From NCBI GenBank assembly GCA_964441755.1, contig CAYTVG010000008.1:124001-188000 (forward strand): a stretch of 64,000 nucleotides of DNA, read 5' to 3'. Shown in pieces: positions 43,343 through 51,278 of this stretch. Position 1 is the stretch's first letter; every line of letters begins with the position of its first letter. Source of the stretch: JAUMBM01 sp964441755. Lineage in GTDB: Bacteria; Bacteroidota; Bacteroidia; Chitinophagales; Saprospiraceae. The translations under genes and the position numbers were made by a program. The notes under the pieces were generated by a model. It did no database searches. It was not told the DNA's origin and saw only the letters and a program-made list of their open reading frames with translations.

Positions 43343-46136
43343 GATAAGTAAGGCTTTTTTGTGTGTGTTGTCGGGCTGCTTGTTCCTGATGCAGGATTTG
43401 TACGCCCAACAGCCAGCATTTCGCTCACCGGCTGCTGATTCACTGCCTTTGACTTCGCCTGTGCTTATCGATAGCCTGCAACTCGATTCTAGCCTGCAAC
43501 TGTCGGCTTCTTTCTCGCTTTCCAAAGACTCACTGGATGCCGCGGTTGATTATGCTTCCGAGGATTCCATGCGTATCGACGTCAAAGGGGAAAAAATTCA
43601 CCTCTGGGGCAAAGCCAGGGTTACCTATGAGTCGATTACGCTGGAGGCAGGGCATATAGAACTCAACTGGGCTACCAATATGATTACGGCCGAGAGTATC
43701 CCTGACAGCCTCGGCCGCCCCTCTCAGTTGCCGCTCTTCAAAGAAGGGGACAAGGAGTTTACAGCCAAACGAATGGCCTACAATTTTGAAACCCGCAGGG
43801 GGATGATTTTTGATGCTGTTACACAGCAGAATGATGTGTTGGTGCGCTCTGCACGCTCTAAGTTTATTAGTGGCGATCCGGTGGATAGTACGGACTATGA
43901 CATTATCTACAGCGAGGATGCTATCTTCACTACTTGTACGCATGATGAGCCCCACTTCGGTATCCGGAGTCGTAAACAAAAGATTATCCCCGACAAACTG
44001 GTTGTCATCGGTCCTTCCAACCTCGAAGTCATGGGAATTCCTACGCCGCTTTGGCTGCCCTTTGGTTTTTTTCCCGTCACCAAAGGCCGACGCTCTGGCC
44101 TGCTTTTTCCGCGCGATTACGAGTATTCGCCTCAGTGGGGTTTCGGTCTGCAGAATATAGGCTGGTTTTTCCCGTTGGGGGATCACTATAATCTCTCCCT
44201 CACAGCCAATATTTATCCTTTTTCGGGGACCTGGGGGGTATCGGCTAATTCCAACTACCGAAAGCGCTACAAGTATAATGGCAATTTTACGGCCTCTTTT
44301 GATAGTCGTGCGCAGGAGGAAATTGTAGGTGTACTCGATCCTGTTACCAACCAGCCAGTCATCGGAGACAATGGACAGCCGGCACAGCAGGCGAAAATTA
44401 TTCGCAACAATGGCTTTCTTTTGCGCTGGTCGCACAACCAGGATCCATCAGCGCATCCTACCAACCGCCTGGGGGGATCTATCAATTTTCAGACTAATAA
44501 TTTTCAGCGGCGCGTACTCAATGATGCGCGATCGGTGCAGACCAATACCATCAACTCCAATTTCAGCTTCTCTAAAAACTGGACTGACCGGCCTTATTCT
44601 TTCAGTCTTGCTTTTGCCCATAGCCAGAATACCAATTCGCAGGAAATGATCGTCGATTTTCCTACTTTCCAGTTTCAGACACAGACGCTTTATCCTTTCC
44701 GCAATGCGAAGCGCGTGGGGCCCGCAACTTGGTATGATAACGTCAACCTGCGCTATACCAATGAGGCAAAGGCTCGATTTGTGGGCAGGGACGATGCTTT
44801 TTTCAATACGACAACGCTCGACAATGCACGGTATGGGGTGCGGCATACCGCTTCACTGGCTACGACCCTGAAAGTACTCAAATATTTTAACCTCAACCCT
44901 AATGTCAACTACAATGAGGTCTGGCAGTTCAAAACGCTGTCACGTACTTTTGATCCTGATCCGGCAAGTATTCGCATTGATACCCTGATTGATGCGCAGG
45001 GTAATGAGGTGTATGATACCCTTGACTACGGAACCATCCGCAATACGTATTCGGCAGGATTTGCATCCTTCAGAAGCTATACAGCGGGGATTTCCCTCAA
45101 TACCCAGATTTTTGGAACGCTTCGTTTCCGGCAGGGCTACCTGCGCGGACTGCGGCACGTCATTAAGCCTTCGGTATCGCTGAATTACTCGCCCGACTAT
45201 ACACGTGCGAGCCTCAATTACTATCAGGTAGTAGCTGATACCACCGATGTCGATCGCTTTCTTTCCTATTCTCGCTTCGACGGGGGGATCTACGGAACGC
45301 CGCCGCAGTCAACCCGGCAGCTCGGTGTTTCGTATTCGCTGAACAATATTTTTGAGGCCAAAATTTTTGGGCGAAAGGATACGGTCGCCCGCAATGTTAA
45401 GCTATTTGACAACCTGATTGTCAATGGAACCTACTTTTTTGCGGCAGACTCTCTGCGGTGGAGCCAAATCTCCGCACGCGGAGCGGCTCGCTTCCTCAAA
45501 GGGGCAACCACCTTGGCCATGGGGGCCACTTTTGACCCCTATGTTGTGCAGCGAACGGCTTCAGGGCAGTTGGTCAGGGTCAATCGTTTTGCCTTACAGG
45601 AAAACGGCCGCCTGTTGCGTTTCGTCGAGGCCAATGCCGTCCTCAGCACCAATCTTACCGTTGGAAAAATAAGGGCTATTTTTCAAAATAAAGAGGAGGA
45701 TGTAATAGATCAGGTAGATCCAGAGAGTCCGGATGGCCAGCCATTGCGGGAGCGTGTAGAAGAAATCGACTTTCTGAGTCTGTTCGAAAATTTTAGTATC
45801 CGGCACAACCTGTCCGCACAGTATAGCGATCAGGGTCCCGGCAGAAGAGATACACTCCGCATCACGGCCAATACACTGGAGTTGAGGGGAAGCATTCAGC
45901 TTACCCCCAACTGGCAGATCGATGTAGGCAGTATCGGATACGACTTTACCTCCAAACGAGTAACTTATCCTTATCTGGGCTTCAGCAGGGACATACATTG
46001 CTGGGAAATGGGCTTCAATTGGGCGCCCGTGCGCAATACCTACAGCTTTTTTCTGCGGGTTAAACCCGGCACGATGGACTTCCTCAAGATCCCCTACCAG
46101 CGCAACAATGCCGATGGTCAGAATGCCTTCCGATGA
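43332..46136 (+). CDS. lptD: LptD-like outer-membrane LPS assembly protein
   Basis: A 934-residue protein with a signal peptide (about 1-26). An OstA/LptA-like N-terminal domain (IDVKGEKIHLWGKARVTYESITLEAGHIEL) carries alternating strands. A large C-terminal beta-barrel follows, with hallmarks of LptD such as PLWLPFGFFPVTKGRRSGLLFP, aromatic girdles, and repeated Asn-rich turns. LptD with LptE inserts LPS into the outer leaflet. The start codon appears to be TTG at 43332: an in-frame stop lies at 43305 and no ATG or GTG intervenes. The Cys pairs typical of proteobacterial LptD are not evident. Confidence 0.85.
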   Translation: MESKISKAFLCVLSGCLFLMQDLYAQQPAFRSPAADSLPLTSPVLIDSLQLDSSLQLSASFSLSKDSLDAAVDYASEDSMRIDVKGEKIHLWGKARVTYESITLEAGHIELNWATNMITAESIPDSLGRPSQLPLFKEGDKEFTAKRMAYNFETRRGMIFDAVTQQNDVLVRSARSKFISGDPVDSTDYDIIYSEDAIFTTCTHDEPHFGIRSRKQKIIPDKLVVIGPSNLEVMGIPTPLWLPFGFFPVTKGRRSGLLFPRDYEYSPQWGFGLQNIGWFFPLGDHYNLSLTANIYPFSGTWGVSANSNYRKRYKYNGNFTASFDSRAQEEIVGVLDPVTNQPVIGDNGQPAQQAKIIRNNGFLLRWSHNQDPSAHPTNRLGGSINFQTNNFQRRVLNDARSVQTNTINSNFSFSKNWTDRPYSFSLAFAHSQNTNSQEMIVDFPTFQFQTQTLYPFRNAKRVGPATWYDNVNLRYTNEAKARFVGRDDAFFNTTTLDNARYGVRHTASLATTLKVLKYFNLNPNVNYNEVWQFKTLSRTFDPDPASIRIDTLIDAQGNEVYDTLDYGTIRNTYSAGFASFRSYTAGISLNTQIFGTLRFRQGYLRGLRHVIKPSVSLNYSPDYTRASLNYYQVVADTTDVDRFLSYSRFDGGIYGTPPQSTRQLGVSYSLNNIFEAKIFGRKDTVARNVKLFDNLIVNGTYFFAADSLRWSQISARGAARFLKGATTLAMGATFDPYVVQRTASGQLVRVNRFALQENGRLLRFVEANAVLSTNLTVGKIRAIFQNKEEDVIDQVDPESPDGQPLRERVEEIDFLSLFENFSIRHNLSAQYSDQGPGRRDTLRITANTLELRGSIQLTPNWQIDVGSIGYDFTSKRVTYPYLGFSRDIHCWEMGFNWAPVRNTYSFFLRVKPGTMDFLKIPYQRNNADGQNAFR

Positions 46137-46144
46137 GGTAGACC

Positions 46145-46603
46145 TTAGCCAAACATTTCCCGGATGGCCTGCTGCCTGTGCGCAAAAATCGCATCAACCA
46201 TACGCTCTACAAACAGCGCATTGGCAAGGCTGCCAATAGGACCGTAGGGCACCTGAAAGTGCAATATGTCGGTCATCTCCACGCCTCCGTCTTTTTCTTC
46301 AAAATGGTGCTGGTGGTGCCAAAGTGCATAAGGTCCTACCCGCTGGTCGTCAATGAAAAATTGGCGGTCGGCAATGTGGGTTATTTCTGTTACCCAATCC
46401 ATTTCTATGCCCAAAAAAGGGCTGATCTTGTACTGAATAATCATTCCTTCATACATCTCCAGCCCGGCAATAGGACTCAGTATGCGGAAGGAAACGTGCT
46501 CGGGCGTAATTGCATTCAGGTTCTCCGGACGCGAGAAGAACTGCCATATCTCATCAAGCGGGCGCGGAATAAACTGCTTCCACTCTTTACGGACTGGTTT
46601 CAT
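46145..46603 (-). CDS. SRPBCC (START/cyclase-like) family protein
   Basis: A 152-residue cytoplasmic protein with a helix-grip fold pattern: FIPRPLDEIWQFFSRPENL at the start, ITPEHVSFRIL, and the C-terminal amphipathic helix (FVERMVDAIFAHRQQAIREM). Several His residues cluster in ALWHHQHHFEE. Such proteins bind small hydrophobic ligands in a central cavity. Two 13-bp operator-like repeats lie 31-84 bp upstream (46635 and 46675), so it is probably under transcriptional control. The ligand is unknown. Confidence 0.88.
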   Translation of the reverse strand: MKPVRKEWKQFIPRPLDEIWQFFSRPENLNAITPEHVSFRILSPIAGLEMYEGMIIQYKISPFLGIEMDWVTEITHIADRQFFIDDQRVGPYALWHHQHHFEEKDGGVEMTDILHFQVPYGPIGSLANALFVERMVDAIFAHRQQAIREMFG

Positions 46604-46634
46604 ATTGTCTTTTTGTGTTTCTGGGAAAAGGTGT

Positions 46635-46647
46635 GAACGGTCGTTTT
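46635..46647. promoter_or_regulatory. Operator-like repeat, copy 1
   Basis: GAACGGTCGTTTT contains the short palindrome AACG-GT-CGTT typical of dimeric regulator sites. It lies 32 bp upstream of the SRPBCC gene start. The same 13-mer recurs 40 bp away. Confidence 0.45.
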
Positions 46648-46674
46648 GTTCATGAAAGGAGTGTTCTATTTAGG

Positions 46675-46687
46675 GAACGGTCGTTTT
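46675..46687. promoter_or_regulatory. Operator-like repeat, copy 2
   Basis: Identical 13-mer GAACGGTCGTTTT, same orientation, 40 bp (about four helical turns) from copy 1. The spacing puts both sites on the same DNA face. The cognate regulator is not encoded nearby. Confidence 0.45.
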
Positions 46688-46742
46688 TGATATTTTTTGG
46701 AAAAAAAATTCACAAAAAATAGGGCGTTCTCAAAAAATGCAA

Positions 46743-46750
46743 TAGCTTTG
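46743..46750 (+). promoter_or_regulatory. -7 box of the candidate RNA at 46757-47128
   Basis: TAGCTTTG fits TAnnTTTG exactly. No TTTG is found 19-21 bp upstream, so the promoter is tentative. Confidence 0.35.
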
Positions 46751-46787
46751 CAATGTTTTAATCATTATCCCAACAACTGAACATATT

Positions 46788-46895
46788 ATGAAACTGATCA
46801 CTGGCCTCCGTGCCCTTCCTCACGCCCCGTGCAGGGCTGTTCATCCCGGCAATTCCGCCAACTTTCCATCTTCTGTTCCTGTGTTGATTGTCTGA
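46788..46895 (+). CDS. 35-residue small ORF in the candidate RNA
   Basis: ATG 46788 opens a frame of 35 codons (MKLITGLRALPHAPCRAVHP, then a Pro/Ser/Val-rich tail) ending in TGA at 46895. It has no membrane helix or clear leader character. It could be a leader peptide of the RNA or chance; the only support is its position just after the -7 box. Confidence 0.25.
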   Translation: MKLITGLRALPHAPCRAVHPGNSANFPSSVPVLIV

Positions 46896-47100
46896 TTTTC
46901 AAGCTTAACTCGATCACAATTTTATTGTTGCTATCGGGCTCTTTCGCCCTGTAAATCTCTATTTTCTTTCACCTGCATAGGTGCATAGAACCGACCTTGG
47001 TGTGTCTGGTTCCAACAGCAAGCATTGACGTACATGCGCTGTAATGGCCATGTTCTATCATAAAGAAGCAAGTAGATTTGTAAAGGGTTTCTTAATTGTC

Positions 47101-47128
47101 GCCGGGAGATTTGCTCCCGGCTTTTTTT
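47101..47128 (+). terminator. Strong intrinsic terminator upstream of treS
   Basis: GCCGGGAG-ATTTG-CTCCCGGC stem of 8 GC-rich pairs followed by T7. No plus-strand protein gene ends here, so it marks the end of a non-coding or leader transcript. Confidence 0.9.
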
Positions 47129-47197
47129 ATAATGTGCCCACTCCTATAAATATTCGCACAGACTGCTTATTTTGAATTCGTTTTGAACGCTCGTGGA

Positions 47198-47349
47198 GGG
47201 TATGCCGGATTTTTTGCCGCTACCAAAAGATTTTTCTCGCGCTCCGCATTTTTGAAGGAGCACAACCGGTGCTGCCTGACTGAAAAAGGGTAATGATCCG
47301 GGAAAAGAGGGCTGCTTTGGGCCCCGGTGAGAAAATGCTGAACGCGCTC
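47198..47349 (+). repeat. Degenerate ~150-bp repeat, copy A
   Basis: This stretch aligns with 61210-61359. The first ~57 bp keep ungapped spacing and the rest differs by one 3-nt gap. Read in the common frame it gives LKEHNRCCLTEKG, two stops, then a WAPVRK segment. It ends 40 bp before the TreS start. Confidence 0.6.
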
Positions 47350-47389
47350 TTAACACTTTCGTCATTCACACTTGTAAGCAGTGGTTACC

Positions 47390-50300
47390 ATGAGTAATGC
47401 CAATTGGTTTAAAGATGCCGTTTTGTATACGGTTCATCTTCGCTCTTTTTACGACAGCAGCGGCAATGGTATGGGAGATATCAACGGGCTGATTGCCAAG
47501 CTTGATTACCTCGAGGATCTTGGCATCAACTGCCTCTCACTATTGCCTTTTTATCCCTCTCCGCTGCGCGATGACGGCTATGATATTACGGATTACCTCG
47601 ATGTACATCCGGACCTGGGTACGCTGGCGCATTTTCAACAACTGCTGTCGGAAGCGCACCGGCGGGGTATTCGGGTGGTGATTGATGTAATGATGAATCA
47701 TACGAGCACCCGGCATCCCTGGTTTCAGCGTGCCCGACAGGCGCCTCCATTCAGCGCTGAGCGTGATTTTTATATATGGAGTGATACCCAGGATCGCTAC
47801 CGCGAAGCATCGATCTTGTTCAGCGATGCGGAGACGAGCAACTGGGAGTGGGACAATGTCGCGGGAGCCTACTATTGGCACAGGTTCTACAGCCATCAGG
47901 CAGATCTGAATTACGATAATCCAATGGTGCGGCAGGAAATCCGGCGTGTGATCAGCCATTGGTTACAGCTCGGGGTTGACGGACTGCGCTTGTCAAGTAT
48001 TGCTTATATATGGCGTGAGGAGGGGAGTAGTTGTGAAAACCTGCCACCTATACACGATTATCTGCGCGATCTGCGAGCCTATGTAGATACCTCTTTTCCG
48101 GGCCGCTTGTTGTTGGTGGATACTAACCTTTGGCCAGAAGAGGCAGCGCAGTATTTCGGTAAGGGGGATGAGTGTCATGTAAATTACCATTTTCCACTGA
48201 TGCCGCGCTTGTTTGTTGCCTTGCAGACGGAGGACCGCTATCCGATATTAGATATTTTTGATCAGACACCCGAAATTCCGGACAACTGCCAATGGGCTCT
48301 TTTTTTGCGCAACCACGATGACCTGACGCTGTCTATGGTGACCGATGAGGAGCGCGATTATTTGCTGCGGGTACTGGCCAATGATCCCGGGGCTCGCATT
48401 CACAAAGGTATACGCCGCCGACTGGCGCCCTTGCTGGGCAATGACCGCCGTAAGATAGAACTGCTTAATGTGCTGCTGTTCAGCCTGCCGGGCAGTCCGG
48501 TGATTTATTATGGTGACGAAATCGGGATGGGCGACAATATCTATCTGGGCGACCGCAATGGTATGCGTACTCCCATGCAATGGAATGATGACCGCAATGC
48601 AGGCTTTTCCGTAGCGAATCCACAGCGATTGTTTTTGCCGGTCATCAGCGATCCTACTTTTCGCTATGAGGCGGTGAATGTGGACAGTCAGCTCAACAAT
48701 CCTGCTTCGCTGCTGTGGTGGATGAAGCTGTTGATTGCTACCCGCAAGCAGCTTCAGGCCTTCAGCCGGGGGAGCATCCGCTTTCTGGAACCTGTCAACA
48801 GCAAAGTGCTCGCCTTCCTGCGGCTACAGGCACAGGAGCAGCTCCTGGTGGTCGTCAATTTGTCGAGGCACTCCCAGTCTGTTGAGCTGGACTTGTCAGC
48901 CTATGCAGGCGTACAGCCTGTTGAGATTTTTAGCCAAAACAAATTTTTTCCCATTGGGGACGAGCCCTACCGGTTTACGCTGGGGCCCTATGGTTACTAT
49001 TGGTTTTTGCTGGAGCAGTCAGAAGCTTTGGCAGACAGCATGGCCGAACGCAAAATTCCGGATACGGAGGTCTCGGCCGACTGGCCGGACCTCTTTGAGG
49101 TGTATGGCGCAAAGCGCATTTTTGAAAAAAAAATACTGCCGGCCTACCTGCCGGGCTGTCGCTGGTTTGCAGGCAAGTCCAGAAAGGTGGTAGCACTGTC
49201 GGTCGAGCAGGCCTTACCGGTCTGGGTAGGGCAATCAAAGGCGTTTCTGCTGTTGCTGCAGCTCCGTTATACGGAGGGCTTGCCGGAAACTTACCAGCTG
49301 CCGGTGTGGTTTGAGACAGATGCTGCGCGTATCGTTCACTTTCTGAAAAATGAACCCGCAGCCGTCATTAGCTACCTGAAGACATCCCGGGAGGAGGGAC
49401 TGGTGGTCGACGCGCTTTTTGAAGAGTCTTTCCGGCGCAGCTTGTTTGGGCTCATAAAAAGTGGCAGCAGCCTGCCTCTGCCTGTCGGGCAGCTCCGGTT
49501 TGAGGCGGGTAAAATGCTGGCGGAAGAGACTGTTGAGGTGGCTGAGGTGCATACAGAGCTGCTGCGGGTGGAGCAGAGTAATACGTCTGTTATCTATGAT
49601 CACCGCTATTTTTTTAAAATATACCGCAAACTGGATACAGATATCAATCCCGATTTGGAGCTGGTGCGTTTTTTATCCGAGCAGACATCTTTTACCCACT
49701 CGCCCCGATATGGCGGAGGAATCGAATTGCTGAATACACAGGACGATAGCAGTACGATTCTGGGTTTATTACAGAATAAAATTCCGAATAAAGGGGAAGC
49801 CTGGACGCTTATGCTGCAGACGCTTGCGCGCTTCTACGCACGGGTACAGGAAGCGGGCAGGCCCGGGGACCTGCTGCCGCCGTCCGACGGCTTTCGCCTG
49901 TCGGTGGCCGATCTGCCGGAGCAACTTAGGGTCCTTATCGGACCGGAAGCACTCGAGTATGCCGCCCTGCTGGGACGCCGCACTGCAGAGATGCACCGGG
50001 CACTGGCTGCAGGTGCCGGGCCGGCTTTTGCAGCTGAGCCTTTTACAAGACACTATCAGCGAAGTGTATACGCGGCTCATCGCAAGCTGCTTACAGAAAA
50101 GATGGACGCACTGCAGCTACAGCTCGAACGCCTGCCGGCGGCAGCCTTGCAGGAGGCCGGGGATGTACTGGCCATGCGCCCGGCATTGCTGGAAAGTTTC
50201 CGTGAAATCTACAGCCGCCGCGTAGAGGCAGTCAAGATACGTATCCACGGAGATTACCACCTCGGGCAGGTGCTTTTTGATGGCAGTGATTTTTACATCA

Positions 50301-50698
50301 TCGATTTTGAAGGGGAGCCTATGCTCTCAATTTCAGAAAGGCGGCTGAAGCGGACGCCTTTCAAGGATGTTGCAGGTATGCTGCGCTCTTTTCATTATGC
50401 AGCCTATGCGCAACTGATGCTCAACACGGCTTACCCCCGAGAGTTGATGCCATTGCTGGAGGATTGGGCTGAGCAGTGGTATCGTTGTATACGGGGCGTA
50501 TTTTTGGAGGAATACCTGCAAACTGCAGGTGACCAGGCGTTTATACCGAAAGCTGACGAAGAGGTACAGTTGCTGTTGCGCATCTACCTGTTGGAAAAGG
50601 CTATCTATGAAATGGGCTACGAAATGAATGCTCGTCCCGACTGGATTCGCATTCCGCTTCGCGGCCTGCTCGGTATGAGGCCTGAAGGCTGGTTGTAA
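47390..50698 (+). CDS. treS: TreS-like/maltokinase fusion with degenerate TreS active site
   Basis: A 1102-residue fusion. Residues ~5-550 are GH13 trehalose-synthase-like (WFKDAVLYTVHLRSFYDSSG; CENLPP; GMRTPMQWNDDRNAGFS). GH13 region I (IDVMMNH) and region IV (NHDD, H309/D310) are intact. Region II reads DGLRLSSIAYI, with Ser202 in place of the nucleophile Asp of DGxRLDA. Region III reads LLVDTNLWPEE, with Asp244 in place of the acid/base Glu. Maltose-trehalose interconversion is therefore unlikely. Residues ~570-1100 are a Pep2-like maltokinase with HGDYHLGQ (953-960), IIDFEGEP and RTPFKDVAGMLRSFHYAA intact, so maltose-1-phosphate synthesis is likely. ATG 47390 was chosen; GTG 47381 is in frame. 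No glgE or glgB is adjacent. Confidence 0.9.
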   Translation: MSNANWFKDAVLYTVHLRSFYDSSGNGMGDINGLIAKLDYLEDLGINCLSLLPFYPSPLRDDGYDITDYLDVHPDLGTLAHFQQLLSEAHRRGIRVVIDVMMNHTSTRHPWFQRARQAPPFSAERDFYIWSDTQDRYREASILFSDAETSNWEWDNVAGAYYWHRFYSHQADLNYDNPMVRQEIRRVISHWLQLGVDGLRLSSIAYIWREEGSSCENLPPIHDYLRDLRAYVDTSFPGRLLLVDTNLWPEEAAQYFGKGDECHVNYHFPLMPRLFVALQTEDRYPILDIFDQTPEIPDNCQWALFLRNHDDLTLSMVTDEERDYLLRVLANDPGARIHKGIRRRLAPLLGNDRRKIELLNVLLFSLPGSPVIYYGDEIGMGDNIYLGDRNGMRTPMQWNDDRNAGFSVANPQRLFLPVISDPTFRYEAVNVDSQLNNPASLLWWMKLLIATRKQLQAFSRGSIRFLEPVNSKVLAFLRLQAQEQLLVVVNLSRHSQSVELDLSAYAGVQPVEIFSQNKFFPIGDEPYRFTLGPYGYYWFLLEQSEALADSMAERKIPDTEVSADWPDLFEVYGAKRIFEKKILPAYLPGCRWFAGKSRKVVALSVEQALPVWVGQSKAFLLLLQLRYTEGLPETYQLPVWFETDAARIVHFLKNEPAAVISYLKTSREEGLVVDALFEESFRRSLFGLIKSGSSLPLPVGQLRFEAGKMLAEETVEVAEVHTELLRVEQSNTSVIYDHRYFFKIYRKLDTDINPDLELVRFLSEQTSFTHSPRYGGGIELLNTQDDSSTILGLLQNKIPNKGEAWTLMLQTLARFYARVQEAGRPGDLLPPSDGFRLSVADLPEQLRVLIGPEALEYAALLGRRTAEMHRALAAGAGPAFAAEPFTRHYQRSVYAAHRKLLTEKMDALQLQLERLPAAALQEAGDVLAMRPALLESFREIYSRRVEAVKIRIHGDYHLGQVLFDGSDFYIIDFEGEPMLSISERRLKRTPFKDVAGMLRSFHYAAYAQLMLNTAYPRELMPLLEDWAEQWYRCIRGVFLEEYLQTAGDQAFIPKADEEVQLLLRIYLLEKAIYEMGYEMNARPDWIRIPLRGLLGMRPEGWL

Positions 50699-50703
50699 AA
50701 TGC

Positions 50704-51270
50704 CTACAAAAGCTTGAGCCCTTTGGGGCCAAGTGCCCACATGAGGCCTGCTACAGTGTGCGGGTGGGCAAATGTCCCCTGGAGTAACTCCTCCCGAAGC
50801 TGGCCAACAGGCAGTAGCGACCATTCAATGTCTTCGCCTTGGTCGAGTTGCCGGGGGTGGTTGCCTGAAAGGCCTGTGGCCAAAAAGGTGTGTATGTAAC
50901 TGCTCATAAAGACGGGATTGGCCGGATTGCTGCCCAACTGCTGCCAGTTGTCAGCTTTCCAGCCCGTCTCTTCCTGCAACTCGCGCTTTGCTGCCTGCTC
51001 GGGTAGCTCGCCCGGATCAACGAGGCCGCCCGGTAGCTCCCAATGGTAATCCTGACTACCAAAGCGGTATTGCCTTACCAGCAAAATTTCTTGTTGAGGG
51101 GTAATCGCCGCAATCTGCACAGAATCAGGTCCTTCTAGTATTGTCATCCTGGCACTGTGCTGGTTGCGAGGGTTGAGCACAGTGTCCCAGCGCACTTTGA
51201 AAAGGCGCAGGCCGGGACCGTATTCAGAATGAATGCGCTCCCAGGCCCGCAGCGGCTTGTGTCTATCCAT
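50704..51270 (-). CDS. NUDIX hydrolase (ADP-ribose pyrophosphatase-like)
   Basis: A 188-residue cytoplasmic hydrolase. The Nudix box is complete: GGLVDPGELPEQAAKRELQEETGW, split here as GGLVDPGE and RELQEETGW for the Mg2+-binding Glu residues. Preceding residues (LLVRQYRFG ... HWELPGG) match the ADP-ribose pyrophosphatase subgroup, which cleaves ADP-sugars to AMP and sugar phosphate. It ends 5 bp from the convergent TreS-maltokinase stop and lies 8 bp downstream of the lytic transglycosylase gene, so it is co-transcribed with that gene. The exact substrate is not determined. Confidence 0.92.
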   Translation of the reverse strand: MDRHKPLRAWERIHSEYGPGLRLFKVRWDTVLNPRNQHSARMTILEGPDSVQIAAITPQQEILLVRQYRFGSQDYHWELPGGLVDPGELPEQAAKRELQEETGWKADNWQQLGSNPANPVFMSSYIHTFLATGLSGNHPRQLDQGEDIEWSLLPVGQLREELLQGTFAHPHTVAGLMWALGPKGLKLL

Positions 51271-51278
51271 AACACATA

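Larger units (their letters stand above)
46757..47128 (+). ncRNA. Candidate structured RNA (~370 nt) with strong terminator
   Basis: Between a -7 box (46743-46750) and a strong terminator (47101-47128) there is no long ORF. The stretch contains successive potential hairpins: GCCC/GGGC near 46822-46837, GGGC/GCCC near 46938-46951, CACCT/AGGTG near 46971-46985, GAACC...GGTTC near 46987-47011, and CAGC-GCAT/ATGC-GCTG near 47017-47042. No RNase P (GAGGAAAGTCC) or tmRNA (TTCGA near a CCA end) signature is visible. A 35-codon ORF lies near the 5' end. It may instead be a leader whose transcription ends before treS. A covariance-model search is needed. Confidence 0.4.

Noticed and set aside
43530..44435. 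301-codon frame antisense to the LptD-like gene
   Set aside because: Opposite strand of a well-supported barrel protein; no recognisable motif.
46757..47128. Possibility that the candidate RNA is tmRNA or RNase P RNA
   Set aside because: No CCA-end tRNA-like domain with TTCGA and no GAGGAAAGTCC core are visible.
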